Shown in pieces: positions 44,318 to 53,877 of a stretch of 64,000 nt of DNA. The stretch lies in assembly GCF_900167445.1 (NCBI RefSeq), contig NZ_FUZT01000011.1, forward strand, positions 62,001 through 126,000. Reading direction: 5' to 3'. The translations under genes and the position numbers were made by a program. Position 1 is the first letter of the stretch. Every line of letters starts with the position of its first letter. The notes below the pieces were generated by a model, which saw only the letters and a list, made by a program, of their open reading frames with translations, made no database searches and had not been told where the DNA came from. This DNA comes from Maledivibacter halophilus. GTDB lineage: Bacteria; Bacillota; Clostridia; Peptostreptococcales; Caminicellaceae.

Positions 44318-44982
44318 TATAAAATACCATACCTTTCAAAAACTTCAGTACTGGACATGCCATCTTCAATGGCTTTTCTAACTACCTTTTCTTCTCTTGC
44401 TTTTTTAAGGGCCTTTGTAATTACTTCTTCCTCTAATTCCTTTGGTATAATCAATACGCCATCTAAATCTGCAAATACTAAATCCCCTGGATTAATCCAT
44501 ACATTTCCTACTTCAATAGGACATCTATAATTCACTACCTGAGTTCTTACTGAGGAATCTTGTGCATAACGTCCTCTAGAAAAGGTAGGAAAATTTTGTT
44601 CCAATACCATAGGGGTATCTCTATGATATCCATTTACAATAGCACCCACTGCTCCTCTACTTTTAGCTGTGGCAGTCAAAAGCTCTCCCCAATAAGCACA
44701 TCTCATGTCTCCACCACTGGCAATATACACTTCTCCTGGTCTAAGCTGATCTAGGGCTTCTGTCAATAATCCAAAGGGCTTTTCTTGAGGTCCATATACA
44801 TCAATCATCAGTGCTGGCATAGCCCTTCCTGCAATAACCATATCTTCTAACATTGGTTGTATAAGTTGGGGTAAAATTTGATGATATCTTCCAAGCTCAT
44901 CTAATATATCTCCTACCACAGGAGTATATAAATATTTTTTCATCAATTCAAAAAGTTCTTTATCATTTTTCCATTCAGTCAC
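44317..44982 (-). CDS. RraA-family protein (HMG/CHA aldolase or oxaloacetate decarboxylase-like)
   Basis: 221 residues. Family marks: [13 protein letters not shown] near the start, [10 protein letters not shown], the metal/substrate region [22 protein letters not shown], and [20 protein letters not shown] with [15 protein letters not shown]. The family includes 4-hydroxy-4-methyl-2-oxoglutarate/4-carboxy-4-hydroxy-2-oxoadipate aldolases and RNase E regulator RraA; in sugar-acid operons it is more probably an aldolase or decarboxylase acting on the dehydrated keto acid. Start is GTG 44982 with GGGAGG ahead. Second gene of the operon. Confidence 0.85.
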   Translation of the reverse strand: MTEWKNDKELFELMKKYLYTPVVGDILDELGRYHQILPQLIQPMLEDMVIAGRAMPALMIDVYGPQEKPFGLLTEALDQLRPGEVYIASGGDMRCAYWGELLTATAKSRGAVGAIVNGYHRDTPMVLEQNFPTFSRGRYAQDSSVRTQVVNYRCPIEVGNVWINPGDLVFADLDGVLIIPKELEEEVITKALKKAREEKVVRKAIEDGMSSTEVFERYGIL

Positions 44983-45026
44983 AATAAATCCTCCCTTGAA
45001 TAATAATTTTTTGTTTAATACAAATT

Positions 45027-46040
45027 TTAATTTATCTCTGCAATAACTTTTAAATAATCATTTGGATTTTTAGATATTTTTTTAAAGTATTCAGGCATTT
45101 CTTCAAAGCCAATAACATTGGTAATAATAGGCTTTACATTCACCTTTCCTTCATAAATCAATTGAATTGCTTCTGGGAATTTTTTTACACAATTTCTAGC
45201 CCCTTTAATATCTAATTCCTTTTTTGTAATTAAAAAGGTAGGCAGTGGTATTTCTTCATTTGGATATCCTACAAGAGAAATACGTCCAGTATAGGAAACA
45301 TAGTCAATGGAGCTTTTAACTGCTGCCACGGCTCCAGAAGCTTCTATAACTACTTCAGCCATTTTTTTATTTGTAATCCTTGAAATTTTTTCTACTACAT
45401 CTTCATTTACTGGATCAAAGACATAATCCATTCCTAATTCTTTAGCTATCTCTAATCTTTTAACTGCTGGATCTACAACAATAGGTACTGACCCTAGATA
45501 CTTTACATATAAGGCTGCTAATAATCCAATGGTTCCAGCTCCAGTAATTACAACATGTTCTCCTTTTTTAACTAAAACCCTGTCCACAGCCTGCATAGAA
45601 ATAGTCAAGGGCTCTACCATTGCAGCGTGTATAGGAGACATATCTTCTGGTACTTTATGGACTAAATGAATATCATGGTTTATATATTCCATGTATCCAC
45701 CATTTTCATGGACTCCTATAACTCTCATATTCTCACAGGAATTTGTTCTTCCAATACTACATGGATAGCATTTTCCACAATATTGATATGGTTCTACTGC
45801 AACTTTATCTCCTGCCTTCAATCCTTTATCATTCTTTGGTACACTAACAATCTCTCCTGCTATTTCGTGTCCTAAAACCCTTGGTAGAGTTCCTAAAGGA
45901 AGTACTCCCTTGTAGGCAGAAATATCAGAGCCACAAATACCCATTGTCTTTACTTTTATGGTTACTTTATTCTGTTCTTCCTTCATAGGTATGTCTTTCA
46001 TTTTAAATACTTTAGTATCTTCTAAAAATAATGCTTTCAT
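45027..46040 (-). CDS. Zinc-dependent medium-chain alcohol dehydrogenase
   Basis: 337 residues. Catalytic zinc site [12 protein letters not shown] and GHEIAGEIV, structural zinc Cys cluster [15 protein letters not shown], and the NAD loop [15 protein letters not shown]. It resembles sorbitol/L-idonate/galactonate-type dehydrogenases. First gene of the operon with RraA, the split dehydratase and the SDR, so probably the entry oxidation of a polyol or sugar acid. SD TAGGAGGAATAG. It diverges from the AraC-type regulator at 46351. A paralogue lies at 50188. Confidence 0.86.
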   Translation of the reverse strand: MKALFLEDTKVFKMKDIPMKEEQNKVTIKVKTMGICGSDISAYKGVLPLGTLPRVLGHEIAGEIVSVPKNDKGLKAGDKVAVEPYQYCGKCYPCSIGRTNSCENMRVIGVHENGGYMEYINHDIHLVHKVPEDMSPIHAAMVEPLTISMQAVDRVLVKKGEHVVITGAGTIGLLAALYVKYLGSVPIVVDPAVKRLEIAKELGMDYVFDPVNEDVVEKISRITNKKMAEVVIEASGAVAAVKSSIDYVSYTGRISLVGYPNEEIPLPTFLITKKELDIKGARNCVKKFPEAIQLIYEGKVNVKPIITNVIGFEEMPEYFKKISKNPNDYLKVIAEIN

Positions 46041-46283
46041 TACTATTCCTCCTAAGCATATTAATAAATTATTCTCTAGGTTTAATTTTTTATAGAAATT
46101 ATGTTTTTTTGAGATATATAAATTAATTATTTATATATTTTTTGATAACTTATTTTATAATTCTATTTTTTAACCTTTAAATTTTTTCTTGAAATTTTTC
46201 ATTAAAATATACATAAAATACTTTATTTAAGCTTTTTTAATTCTTGCTTTCATATTACCATTTAAGCTTATTTTTATCTTCTA

Positions 46284-46312
46284 TTGACTTGACCTATTTT
46301 TTATGGTATTTT
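46284..46312 (+). promoter_or_regulatory. Candidate promoter of the AraC gene
   Basis: TTGACT (46284-46289) and TATTTT (46307-46312), spacer 17. The rest of the 310-base divergent gap (46041-46350) is very AT-rich with one ATATATAAA/TTTATATAT dyad (46114-46138). Confidence 0.45.
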
Positions 46313-46350
46313 GATTTTAAATTATTTGTTTTTTAAGGGAGGATTATTTT

Positions 46351-47205
46351 ATGTACTATCATAAACAATTTGCTGAACAAATTATCAATCCTGAAGCTGA
46401 AATATATTATGAAATGCAGCCTTCCTATGAGCATACAATTTTTCCTCATTTCCATGATTTTTATGAATTTTGTCTTATAATCAAGGGAAAACAATTGTTT
46501 TCACTAAATGAAAAAGAGCTGATACTTAAAGAAGGTTCCCTTGTTTTTGTTCGTCCTAAGGATATTCACTCGAAAAAATATATTGAAGAAGGTGAACATA
46601 TTACAATTGCATTTTCAAAAAAAACATTGGATGCTCTTTTTAATTATCTAGGAGAAGATTTTACAAAAGACAAACTATTAAATCCAGAAAATCCTCCTTT
46701 CATTACACTTTTAAGTGCAGAAAGAAATGTAATTAAACATCAAATAAAAAAACTACTTCTCAGCCAAATTTATAATAAAAAAAATATAAAAGTCCAATTA
46801 AAAATTATATTAATTCATTTATTTTCTAAGTATTTCACTGAAATACAAGAAAGCGATCAAATACAACTACCTTCCTGGCTTGAAGAAGTTTTAATAGAAA
46901 TGAAAAGAAAAGATAATTTCGTAAAGGGACTGCCCGCTTTCCTTCATTTATCAGGAATCAGTCATGAGCATCTTTGCCGCATAATAAAAAAATCTTTAAA
47001 TATTACACCTACAGGATTTATTAATGAACAAAGGTTAAATTATGCTGTAAAACTGTTGATTTACACAGATATGGATATTACCTCCATATGCTTTGAATCA
47101 GGATTTGGCAATTTAAGTCATTTTTATGACCTTTTTAAAAAAAATTTCCATACAACCCCTGCTAAATTTAGAAAAGAAAAAGCAAACCCCGATGCTTATT
47201 TGTAG
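46351..47205 (+). CDS. AraC family transcriptional regulator with cupin sensor
   Basis: 284 residues. Cupin-type N-terminus (HTIFPHFHDFYEFCLIIKG with metal-binding-like His, then LILKEGSLVFVRPKDIHS), and a C-terminal AraC HTH pair ending SICFESGFGNLSHFYDLFKKN, TTPAKFR. Divergent from the ADH-RraA-dehydratase operon and convergent with the UxaA gene, so it is likely the activator of the divergent operon. SD GGGAGG. Confidence 0.87.
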   Translation: MYYHKQFAEQIINPEAEIYYEMQPSYEHTIFPHFHDFYEFCLIIKGKQLFSLNEKELILKEGSLVFVRPKDIHSKKYIEEGEHITIAFSKKTLDALFNYLGEDFTKDKLLNPENPPFITLLSAERNVIKHQIKKLLLSQIYNKKNIKVQLKIILIHLFSKYFTEIQESDQIQLPSWLEEVLIEMKRKDNFVKGLPAFLHLSGISHEHLCRIIKKSLNITPTGFINEQRLNYAVKLLIYTDMDITSICFESGFGNLSHFYDLFKKNFHTTPAKFRKEKANPDAYL

Positions 47206-47228
47206 GCACCCGGGCTTTATTATCATTT

Positions 47229-48719
47229 TTAGAGAGTAACTCCAGTTTTAAAAATAGCTATTTCTCTAAAATCATTTTTTTCATTATTTACAAAGGCTCC
47301 ATTTGCTACTCTAATTATATATTCTACAAAATCCTTTAGCACCTCATCCATAGACATACCTTCTAGTAAAGTTCCTCCATTATAGTCAATCCAATGGGGT
47401 TTTTGGTTGTAAATTCGGGAATTTGTAGCTATCTTCATTGTTGGTACAAAACTGCCAAAGGGTGTTCCCCTCCCGGTTGTAAAAAGTACTATATGACAGC
47501 CCGATGCAGCAAGGGCTGTGGCTGCAACCAAATCATTACCTGGAGCACTGAGTAGATTAAGTCCCTTTGTTTTTAAAATTTCTCCATACTCCAATACGTC
47601 TACAATAGGAGCATTTCCTCCTTTTTGAGTACATCCTAAGGATTTATCTTCAAGGGTTGTAATTCCACCTGCTTTATTTCCCGGCGATGGATTCTCATAT
47701 ACCGGCTGATTATACTTTATAAAATATTCCTTAAAATCATTAATTAATTTTACAGTTTTATTGAAAACTTCTTCATTTATGCATCTGCTCATCAGTATTC
47801 TTTCTGCACCAAACATTTCCGGTACCTCTGTAAGTATTGTGCTGCCTCCTTGTGCAATCAGGAAGTCTGAGAAAGCTCCAAGAAGAGGATTGGCAGTAAT
47901 TCCTGAAAATCCATCGCTTCCACCACATTTAAGTCCTATTTTTAGTTCTGATAGAAGAATTCTTTCTCTCTTGTCATTTTTCATCTGCTGGTATAATTCT
48001 TTTAAAAGCTTAACCCCTGCTTCTATTTCGTCATCTATTTCCTGGGCCACTAAAAATCTTATTCTCTTATCATTATATTCTCCTAAGCTTTCTTTAAAAC
48101 TATCTATATAATTATTTTCACAGCCAAGACCCAATACCAAAACTCCACCTGCATTAGGATGTTTAACAACATTACCTAAGATTTTTTGAGTGTTTTTATG
48201 ATCGTCTCCAAGCTGAGAGCATCCATAATTGTGTTTAAATACTTCTATCCCATCAATATCTTCTAATTTTACTTCTTCTTTAAACTTCTTAATAATCAGT
48301 TCACCAATTCCATTTACACATCCAACAGTTGGCACAATCCACAATTCATTTCTAATTCCTACATTGCCATCTTCTCTTTTATATCCATTAAAAGTTAGAT
48401 CCTTATTTTCTATATTAGCAGGACTTATCCTTTGATTAAAAGTATATTCTTCAATTCCCTCTAAGTTTGTTTTCACATTATGGGTATGAATCCAATCACC
48501 CTTATAAATATCACTGGTTGCATATCCTATAGGGTAACCATACTTTATAATATTAGAACCTTTCTTTATATCCTCCAAAGCAATTTTATGTCCACTTTTT
48601 ATATTTTCTTTCAACTTAATTTCCTGGTTTTCTATTACAATAGTTTGACTCTTATCCATATCTTCCAATGCCACGATAACATTATCTTTTTCATTAATCT
48701 TTATATATGATTTCTTCAT
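47229..48719 (-). CDS. uxaA: Altronate dehydratase
   Basis: 496-residue UxaA with N-terminal SAF part (YIKINEKDNVIVALEDMDKS; KGDWIHTHNVKTNLEG) and the large catalytic part (GYKREDGNVGIRNELWIVPT, NYGCSQLGDDHKNT, LKIGLKCGGSDGFSGITANP with the cluster Cys). Dehydrates D-altronate to 2-keto-3-deoxygluconate. The start codon overlaps the uxaB stop (TAATG), so the two are translationally coupled. The last gene of the TRAP/GntR/LgoD/UxaB/UxaA run. No KDG kinase or aldolase follows; the next gene is convergent. Confidence 0.92.
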   Translation of the reverse strand: MKKSYIKINEKDNVIVALEDMDKSQTIVIENQEIKLKENIKSGHKIALEDIKKGSNIIKYGYPIGYATSDIYKGDWIHTHNVKTNLEGIEEYTFNQRISPANIENKDLTFNGYKREDGNVGIRNELWIVPTVGCVNGIGELIIKKFKEEVKLEDIDGIEVFKHNYGCSQLGDDHKNTQKILGNVVKHPNAGGVLVLGLGCENNYIDSFKESLGEYNDKRIRFLVAQEIDDEIEAGVKLLKELYQQMKNDKRERILLSELKIGLKCGGSDGFSGITANPLLGAFSDFLIAQGGSTILTEVPEMFGAERILMSRCINEEVFNKTVKLINDFKEYFIKYNQPVYENPSPGNKAGGITTLEDKSLGCTQKGGNAPIVDVLEYGEILKTKGLNLLSAPGNDLVAATALAASGCHIVLFTTGRGTPFGSFVPTMKIATNSRIYNQKPHWIDYNGGTLLEGMSMDEVLKDFVEYIIRVANGAFVNNEKNDFREIAIFKTGVTL

Positions 48720-50164
48720 TACATCACCTCGTGAATGGCTTTATTCATTCCTAAGGTTTCAATTTGTATTAAATAGTTACTAACTTTATCAGCAAGGCCT
48801 TCAACTTTATTTAAATCCATTTTCCAAATTTTTTCTTGGCTGAGGACTTCCTTCACAATATTCTTTAATCCCTCTTTTGTACCATCATAATTTTCCCAAA
48901 GTTTTTTATACATTTCTAAAATCTCTGGATTATCTTTCAGCTCCACTGTCTCTTCATTTATTTTTCCTTTAAATAGCTCGATCAAAGCTGCTAATGAAAA
49001 GACTAGCTTCTTAGGAAGCTCTTTTTTTCTATTCTTATATTCAAGAACAGATGGTAATACCCTTGTTTCATATTTAGAATTAGAATTTAAAGAAATACTC
49101 ATTAGAAAATGCTTAATAAATGGATTCTTGAAGCGATCTAGCACAGCACCAGCAAAATAGTCTAATTCTTCCTTTGGCAAATCAAGGGTTGGCACTATTT
49201 CATCATAAATTGCTTCCTTTACAAAACGCCCCATTACCTCATCTTCAACTGTTTCTCTTACAGTTTTCAATCCATATAATAATGATACTGGAACCATACT
49301 TGTATGGGCACCATTAAGTATTCTTACCTTTCTCGTTCTATATGGTGTTAAATCATCAGTGAAAATTACATTCAATCCACATTTTTCTGCTGGCAGCTCT
49401 TCCTTTATCCACATTGGACCTTCGATGACCCACAAATGAAATTGTTCTCCTTCCACCACTAGTTTATCTTCATATCCCAATTTTTTAGTGATTTCATCCA
49501 TTTTATCCTTGGGATATCCTGGTACAATTCTATCTACTAAACTATTGTAAAAAGTATTGGCCTTTTCAAACCATTCTATAAAATCTTCTTCAAGATTCCA
49601 AAGCTTTATATATTTTAATATGATTTCCTTTAATTTATCTCCGTTTTTATCAATCAACTCACAGGGAATTATTATAAGGCCCTTGTTTTCATCTCCATTA
49701 AAGGCTTTATATCTTTCATACAAAAAAACTGTTAGCTTTCCTGGAAAACTATTTTGAGGTTTGTCTTCTAATTTATCATTTTCATCAAAGGCAATTCCAG
49801 CTTCCGTTGTATTTGATAAAATAAATCTTAACTCAGGATTTTTTGCCACTTCCAAATAATCATCATATTCATTATATGGATTTATACCTCTACTTATAGA
49901 TTCAATAACTGTATCTTCACTAACTACTTTTTTATCCTTTATTCCATTTAAATATAAAGTATACAATCCATCCTGCTTATTTAATTTGTCTACAAGACCT
50001 TCCTTTAAGGGCTGCACAACCACAACACTGCTATTAAAATCTACTTCTTTATTCATTTTATCTATCATCCAGTCTGTAAAGGCCCTTAAAAAATTACCTT
50101 CTCCAAATTGTAATATTCTTTCTGGATATTTTTTATGATTTTTTATTTCATTAATAGGCTTCAT
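48719..50164 (-). CDS. uxaB: Tagaturonate reductase (altronate oxidoreductase)
   Basis: 481-residue polyol-dehydrogenase of the UxaB/mannitol-dehydrogenase family: [20 protein letters not shown] at the N-terminus (NAD loop region), then [20 protein letters not shown] and the catalytic region [20 protein letters not shown]-dependent interconversion of D-tagaturonate and D-altronate. Between the LgoD-like and UxaA genes; SD AAGGAGGAAA. Confidence 0.93.
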   Translation of the reverse strand: MKPINEIKNHKKYPERILQFGEGNFLRAFTDWMIDKMNKEVDFNSSVVVVQPLKEGLVDKLNKQDGLYTLYLNGIKDKKVVSEDTVIESISRGINPYNEYDDYLEVAKNPELRFILSNTTEAGIAFDENDKLEDKPQNSFPGKLTVFLYERYKAFNGDENKGLIIIPCELIDKNGDKLKEIILKYIKLWNLEEDFIEWFEKANTFYNSLVDRIVPGYPKDKMDEITKKLGYEDKLVVEGEQFHLWVIEGPMWIKEELPAEKCGLNVIFTDDLTPYRTRKVRILNGAHTSMVPVSLLYGLKTVRETVEDEVMGRFVKEAIYDEIVPTLDLPKEELDYFAGAVLDRFKNPFIKHFLMSISLNSNSKYETRVLPSVLEYKNRKKELPKKLVFSLAALIELFKGKINEETVELKDNPEILEMYKKLWENYDGTKEGLKNIVKEVLSQEKIWKMDLNKVEGLADKVSNYLIQIETLGMNKAIHEVM

Positions 50165-50187
50165 GATTTTTCCTCCTTCCTTATGTA

Positions 50188-51210
50188 TTAATCAAACTTT
50201 ACAATTACCTTTAATTTGGAACCATCGTTATTTATTAAAGTTTCAAAGGCTTCTGTTACTTTTTCTAATTCAAATTCATCTGTAATAATTTCATCAATCT
50301 CTACTTTTCCATTGGCAACTAAGTCAATTAATGGTCTAAACTCATTACAGCTATTTCTAGAACCATAAACATCAAGCTCTTTTTTTAGGAGAATAGAATG
50401 ATTAAAAGTAGTTTCTTTCTTTCCATTACCTATCAATATCACCTTTGCACCAAAAGCAGCACAGTCAATGGAATTTAAGAAAGTTTCCGGACGACCAACA
50501 GCTTCTATGCATACATCCATGCCATTACCACCTGTTATTTCCTTTACTTTTTCTTCCAAGTTTTCCTCACTTACATTAATAACACCATCTGCACCTAATC
50601 TTTTTGCTTTTTTTAGTCTTCCATCAAAAACATCTGAAATATAAACATTAGCGCCCCTCAATTTGGCAGATATCATTGCAAACATACCAATAGCTCCTGC
50701 ACCGATAACCAAAACATTATCTCCCTTTTGAACATTTCCTCTATTTACAGCATGATAGCTAATGGAGAAGGGCTCGATTAATGCCAATGTTTTTGGTGAT
50801 AATCCCTTACCATCACGAATTCTATCAATAGGCATAGTAATATATTCAGCAAATGAACCATCTCTTTGAACACCCATTGTTTCATTGCTCTCACAACAAT
50901 TTACTTTTCCTCTTTCACAAGAATAGCATTTACCACAATTAAAATATGGATTTGCTGTTACAATCATCCCTGGTTTTAATCCCAAGGTATTTTCTTCAAT
51001 TTCTACAATCTCTGCTGAAAATTCATGTCCCGGTATTCTTGGATAAGTTGCAAAGGGTTGATTTCCTGTATAAGTTGCAATATCTGATCCACAAATACCA
51101 CAATATTTTATTTTAAGAAGAGCTTCACCGGCCTGAGGCTTTGGAATAGGCATTTTCACCAACTCTATTTTCCCTGATTCCTTTATTTCAACTACATTCA
51201 TTTGCTTCAT
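50188..51210 (-). CDS. Zinc-dependent dehydrogenase, L-galactonate 5-dehydrogenase (LgoD)-like
   Basis: 340-residue medium-chain zinc dehydrogenase: [48 protein letters not shown] loop [17 protein letters not shown]. Resembles LgoD/YjjN, which oxidises L-galactonate to D-tagaturonate; UxaB and UxaA downstream would then give altronate and KDG, a coherent route. The exact sugar acid is inferred from context. SD GGAAGATC. Paralogous to the dehydrogenase at 45027. Confidence 0.84.
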   Translation of the reverse strand: MKQMNVVEIKESGKIELVKMPIPKPQAGEALLKIKYCGICGSDIATYTGNQPFATYPRIPGHEFSAEIVEIEENTLGLKPGMIVTANPYFNCGKCYSCERGKVNCCESNETMGVQRDGSFAEYITMPIDRIRDGKGLSPKTLALIEPFSISYHAVNRGNVQKGDNVLVIGAGAIGMFAMISAKLRGANVYISDVFDGRLKKAKRLGADGVINVSEENLEEKVKEITGGNGMDVCIEAVGRPETFLNSIDCAAFGAKVILIGNGKKETTFNHSILLKKELDVYGSRNSCNEFRPLIDLVANGKVEIDEIITDEFELEKVTEAFETLINNDGSKLKVIVKFD

Positions 51211-51236
51211 AATGATCTTCCTTTCTCTTAAGGATA

Positions 51237-51881
51237 TTAAAGAATTTTTAGTGCTCCTTTTTTGGAATTCTTTATATGTTCACGTAAATATTTTTCTACT
51301 TTTTCCTCATTTTTTTCTAAAAAAGCATTAATAATATCTAAATGCTCTTTTTTATTACGCTTTCTTTCTTCTTCAAACATGCTTGTAGTCAGTACTCTAA
51401 TTCTATAATCCTTATCATAAATTTTATTAATAAATTCAATTAAATATTGATTATCATTACTTGTAACAATAAATTTGTGAAATTTCAAATCCAGTTCAAA
51501 AAAATCCCTGTATGAAATAAGATTTCCTTCCTCATCCATTTTGTCAAATTGTTCTTTAAAATATAATAATTTTTCTTTTGAAATAGACTTACAAACAATT
51601 TTTGCAACTTGCACTTCAACAATTTCACGAATTTGAAAAATTTCCTGAATGTCATTTAAAGTAATAGGGGCTACGAAGCTTCCCTTTCTTGGATAAATAT
51701 TTACGAGTTTTTCTTGTTCTAATCTAAGAATAGCTTCCCTTACAGGAGTACGACTAATTCCTAGCTCTAGTGCTAATTCATCCTCTTCAATGTCAGAACC
51801 CGGCATTAATTCACAAGTAATAATTTTATTTTTAATAAACTCATAGGCTTTTTCTTTAAGAGATAATCTTTTACTCACCAT
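51237..51881 (-). CDS. GntR family regulator, FCD (FadR) type
   Basis: 214 residues. N-terminal winged HTH (LKEKAYEFIKNKIITCELMP ... ELGISRTPVREAILRLEQEK) and C-terminal all-helical FCD ligand domain (FFELDLKFHKFIVTSNDNQY with the metal-binding His/Asp). Controls sugar-acid genes in this class. In the run between the TRAP large permease (upstream) and LgoD. The 34-bp palindrome just downstream of the TRAP promoter is a good candidate operator. Confidence 0.9.
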   Translation of the reverse strand: MVSKRLSLKEKAYEFIKNKIITCELMPGSDIEEDELALELGISRTPVREAILRLEQEKLVNIYPRKGSFVAPITLNDIQEIFQIREIVEVQVAKIVCKSISKEKLLYFKEQFDKMDEEGNLISYRDFFELDLKFHKFIVTSNDNQYLIEFINKIYDKDYRIRVLTTSMFEEERKRNKKEHLDIINAFLEKNEEKVEKYLREHIKNSKKGALKIL

Positions 51882-51990
51882 AAATCACCCCATTTCTATT
51901 TTTTATATAAATTTTCATTAGCAGTTCTATGGATATATATTGTTCATATTCATAAATCCATTAATAACAAATAATGCAGTATTCTTCATC

Positions 51991-53280
51991 TTAGTAGAAA
52001 AGATCTACAATTCCTGTTGAAAAAACCGGTACAAATGTTAAAAGCATTAAACATATAAAGAGAAGTAGATAAAATGGCAGTGCTTCCTTTATAAATCTAT
52101 TGATTTTACATTTTGTAATACCGCAAGTTACAAACATCAAAGTTCCCATAGGCGGTGTAATACATCCAATTGCACTATTAAATATAAAGATCATCGCAAA
52201 CTGAATTTCATTGATTCCATAGGCCTTAGCAACTGGTGCTAATAATGGTACTAATACAATCATTGATGCATTTCCTTCAATAAACATACCCACAAAAATC
52301 AAAAATATATTTACGATTATAAGAAATACATATTTATTTGAGATCATATTAATAATTAACTCTGTTATTTCCTGGGGAATACGTTCCTTGGTAAGAATCC
52401 AGGCAAAGGCAGATGCAGCACCAACTATCAACATTATTGAAGCCGTACTATTAATTGTCTCCTTTAGTCCACTGATAATATCTTTAAATGTCATTTCTTT
52501 ATATATAATTCCAAGCATCAAAGAATATACAATTGCAACGGCTCCGGCTTCCGTTGGAGTAAATATTCCAAGACGAATCCCTCCTATAATTATAACAGGT
52601 AAACATAGAGGAAGTGCAGCTTCTTTTAATGCCACCCAAAATTCCTTTGGTTCTATAAATTTCTCTCTAACAGGTTTATATCCACGTTTTTTTGAAATGA
52701 TAGATACCAACACCATCATAGATCCACATAGTAATATTCCTGGTCCTATTCCTGCTATAAATAGCTTACCAATAGATACATTTGCAATAGATCCATAAAT
52801 AATCATCGCAATACCTGGTGGAATCAGTGGTGTAATCATTGCAGAAGAAGCTGTAACAACCGATGAAAATTCTTTAGAAAAACCCTTTCTCTCCATCTCA
52901 GGAACCAGCATTTTCGCCTGCATTGCAGCATCAGCAAGATTTGAACCAGATAGGCCTCCCATAAGTGTAGATAATAATACATTTACCTGTCCAAGTCCAC
53001 CAGCCATATGTCCAGTTAAAGCTTCAGCAAAGTTCATAACCCTCTTTGTAACACCAGAATAGTTCATATAAACCCCGGCACAAATAAAAAAAGGAACGGC
53101 TAAAAGAGGTATGCTTTCAATTCCAGCAATTACACGCTGAGCAATAATTTTTGTAGGTACATTCGGGGAAAGAATAAAATACACAACGGAACCTGAAAGA
53201 ACAGATGTAAAAACAGGAACTTTCAAAAATAAAAATACTAACATAACAATAGCTGCTATTCCAACAACATTCATCTCCAT
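51991..53280 (-). CDS. dctM: TRAP transporter large membrane subunit (DctM)
   Basis: 429-residue DctM-type permease: about 11-12 spans, VPFFICAGVYMNYSGVTKRV, GGLSGSNLADAAMQAKMLVPE, AVGPGILLCG-like stretch (here AGIGPGILLCGSMMVLVS), and FNSAIGCITPPMGTLMFVTCG. With the small subunit and DctP it drives Na+-coupled uptake of carboxylates, here probably a sugar acid. The gene starts 3 bases after the small-subunit stop. Confidence 0.93.
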   Translation of the reverse strand: MEMNVVGIAAIVMLVFLFLKVPVFTSVLSGSVVYFILSPNVPTKIIAQRVIAGIESIPLLAVPFFICAGVYMNYSGVTKRVMNFAEALTGHMAGGLGQVNVLLSTLMGGLSGSNLADAAMQAKMLVPEMERKGFSKEFSSVVTASSAMITPLIPPGIAMIIYGSIANVSIGKLFIAGIGPGILLCGSMMVLVSIISKKRGYKPVREKFIEPKEFWVALKEAALPLCLPVIIIGGIRLGIFTPTEAGAVAIVYSLMLGIIYKEMTFKDIISGLKETINSTASIMLIVGAASAFAWILTKERIPQEITELIINMISNKYVFLIIVNIFLIFVGMFIEGNASMIVLVPLLAPVAKAYGINEIQFAMIFIFNSAIGCITPPMGTLMFVTCGITKCKINRFIKEALPFYLLLFICLMLLTFVPVFSTGIVDLFY

Positions 53281-53282
53281 CT

Positions 53283-53789
53283 TTATTCACCACCTTCTAC
53301 GTTCAATTCTTTATTGGTTAACTCTTTTATCATAACCATAGTGTAATTAATAATCATAAGTACACAGCCAATTGGAAAGGCTCCATATATAATAGGATAG
53401 GGTATACCTAATATATTTGTAACTCTTCCCGTTTGTAATAATTGCTGCACAAGATTTTTTCCATGGAATAATAAATAAATTAATACAGCCATAGATACCA
53501 AATACCCTAATATTTCTACTATTTTTTTAAGAGCAGCTGGCATATGATCTACTAAAACGTCAATAGCCACATGGCTTCCGCTTCGAAAAGCTGCTCCACC
53601 TCCAAAAAATACAACCCAAGTAAAGCACCAAAGTTGAACTTCCTGCAGCCAAACAAAGGGATTATTTAAAAAATATCTCATAATCACACCAAAAAAAGTA
53701 ATCATTACTAATATAATTAATGCAAATCCAGCAATAATCATATCTATATTCATGAGATATTTAAATACCTTATTATTATCTGTATTCAT
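53283..53789 (-). CDS. dctQ: TRAP transporter small membrane subunit (DctQ)
   Basis: 168 residues, four membrane segments, with the family's MRYFLNNPFVWLQEVQLWCF and FGGGAAFRSGSHVAIDVL motifs. Together with DctM it forms the membrane domain. ATG 53789 is preferred (GAAAGGAG ahead) over 53825. Between DctP and DctM genes; a hairpin precedes it. Confidence 0.9.
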   Translation of the reverse strand: MNTDNNKVFKYLMNIDMIIAGFALIILVMITFFGVIMRYFLNNPFVWLQEVQLWCFTWVVFFGGGAAFRSGSHVAIDVLVDHMPAALKKIVEILGYLVSMAVLIYLLFHGKNLVQQLLQTGRVTNILGIPYPIIYGAFPIGCVLMIINYTMVMIKELTNKELNVEGGE

Positions 53790-53813
53790 GAATTTACTCC
53801 TTTCAATTATAAT

Positions 53814-53841
53814 ATCCGGAGGCAACTATTGCCTCCGGGTA
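53814..53841 (-). other. Intercistronic hairpin after dctP
   Basis: Perfect 10-bp stem CCGGAGGCAA/TTGCCTCCGG, small loop, no U-tract. As after the NitT/TauT binding-protein gene, it would favour binding protein over permease by stabilising the upstream mRNA (inference). Confidence 0.65.
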
Positions 53842-53877
53842 TTAAATAAAGCTTTTTTGTATCTTTATTATAGTTAT

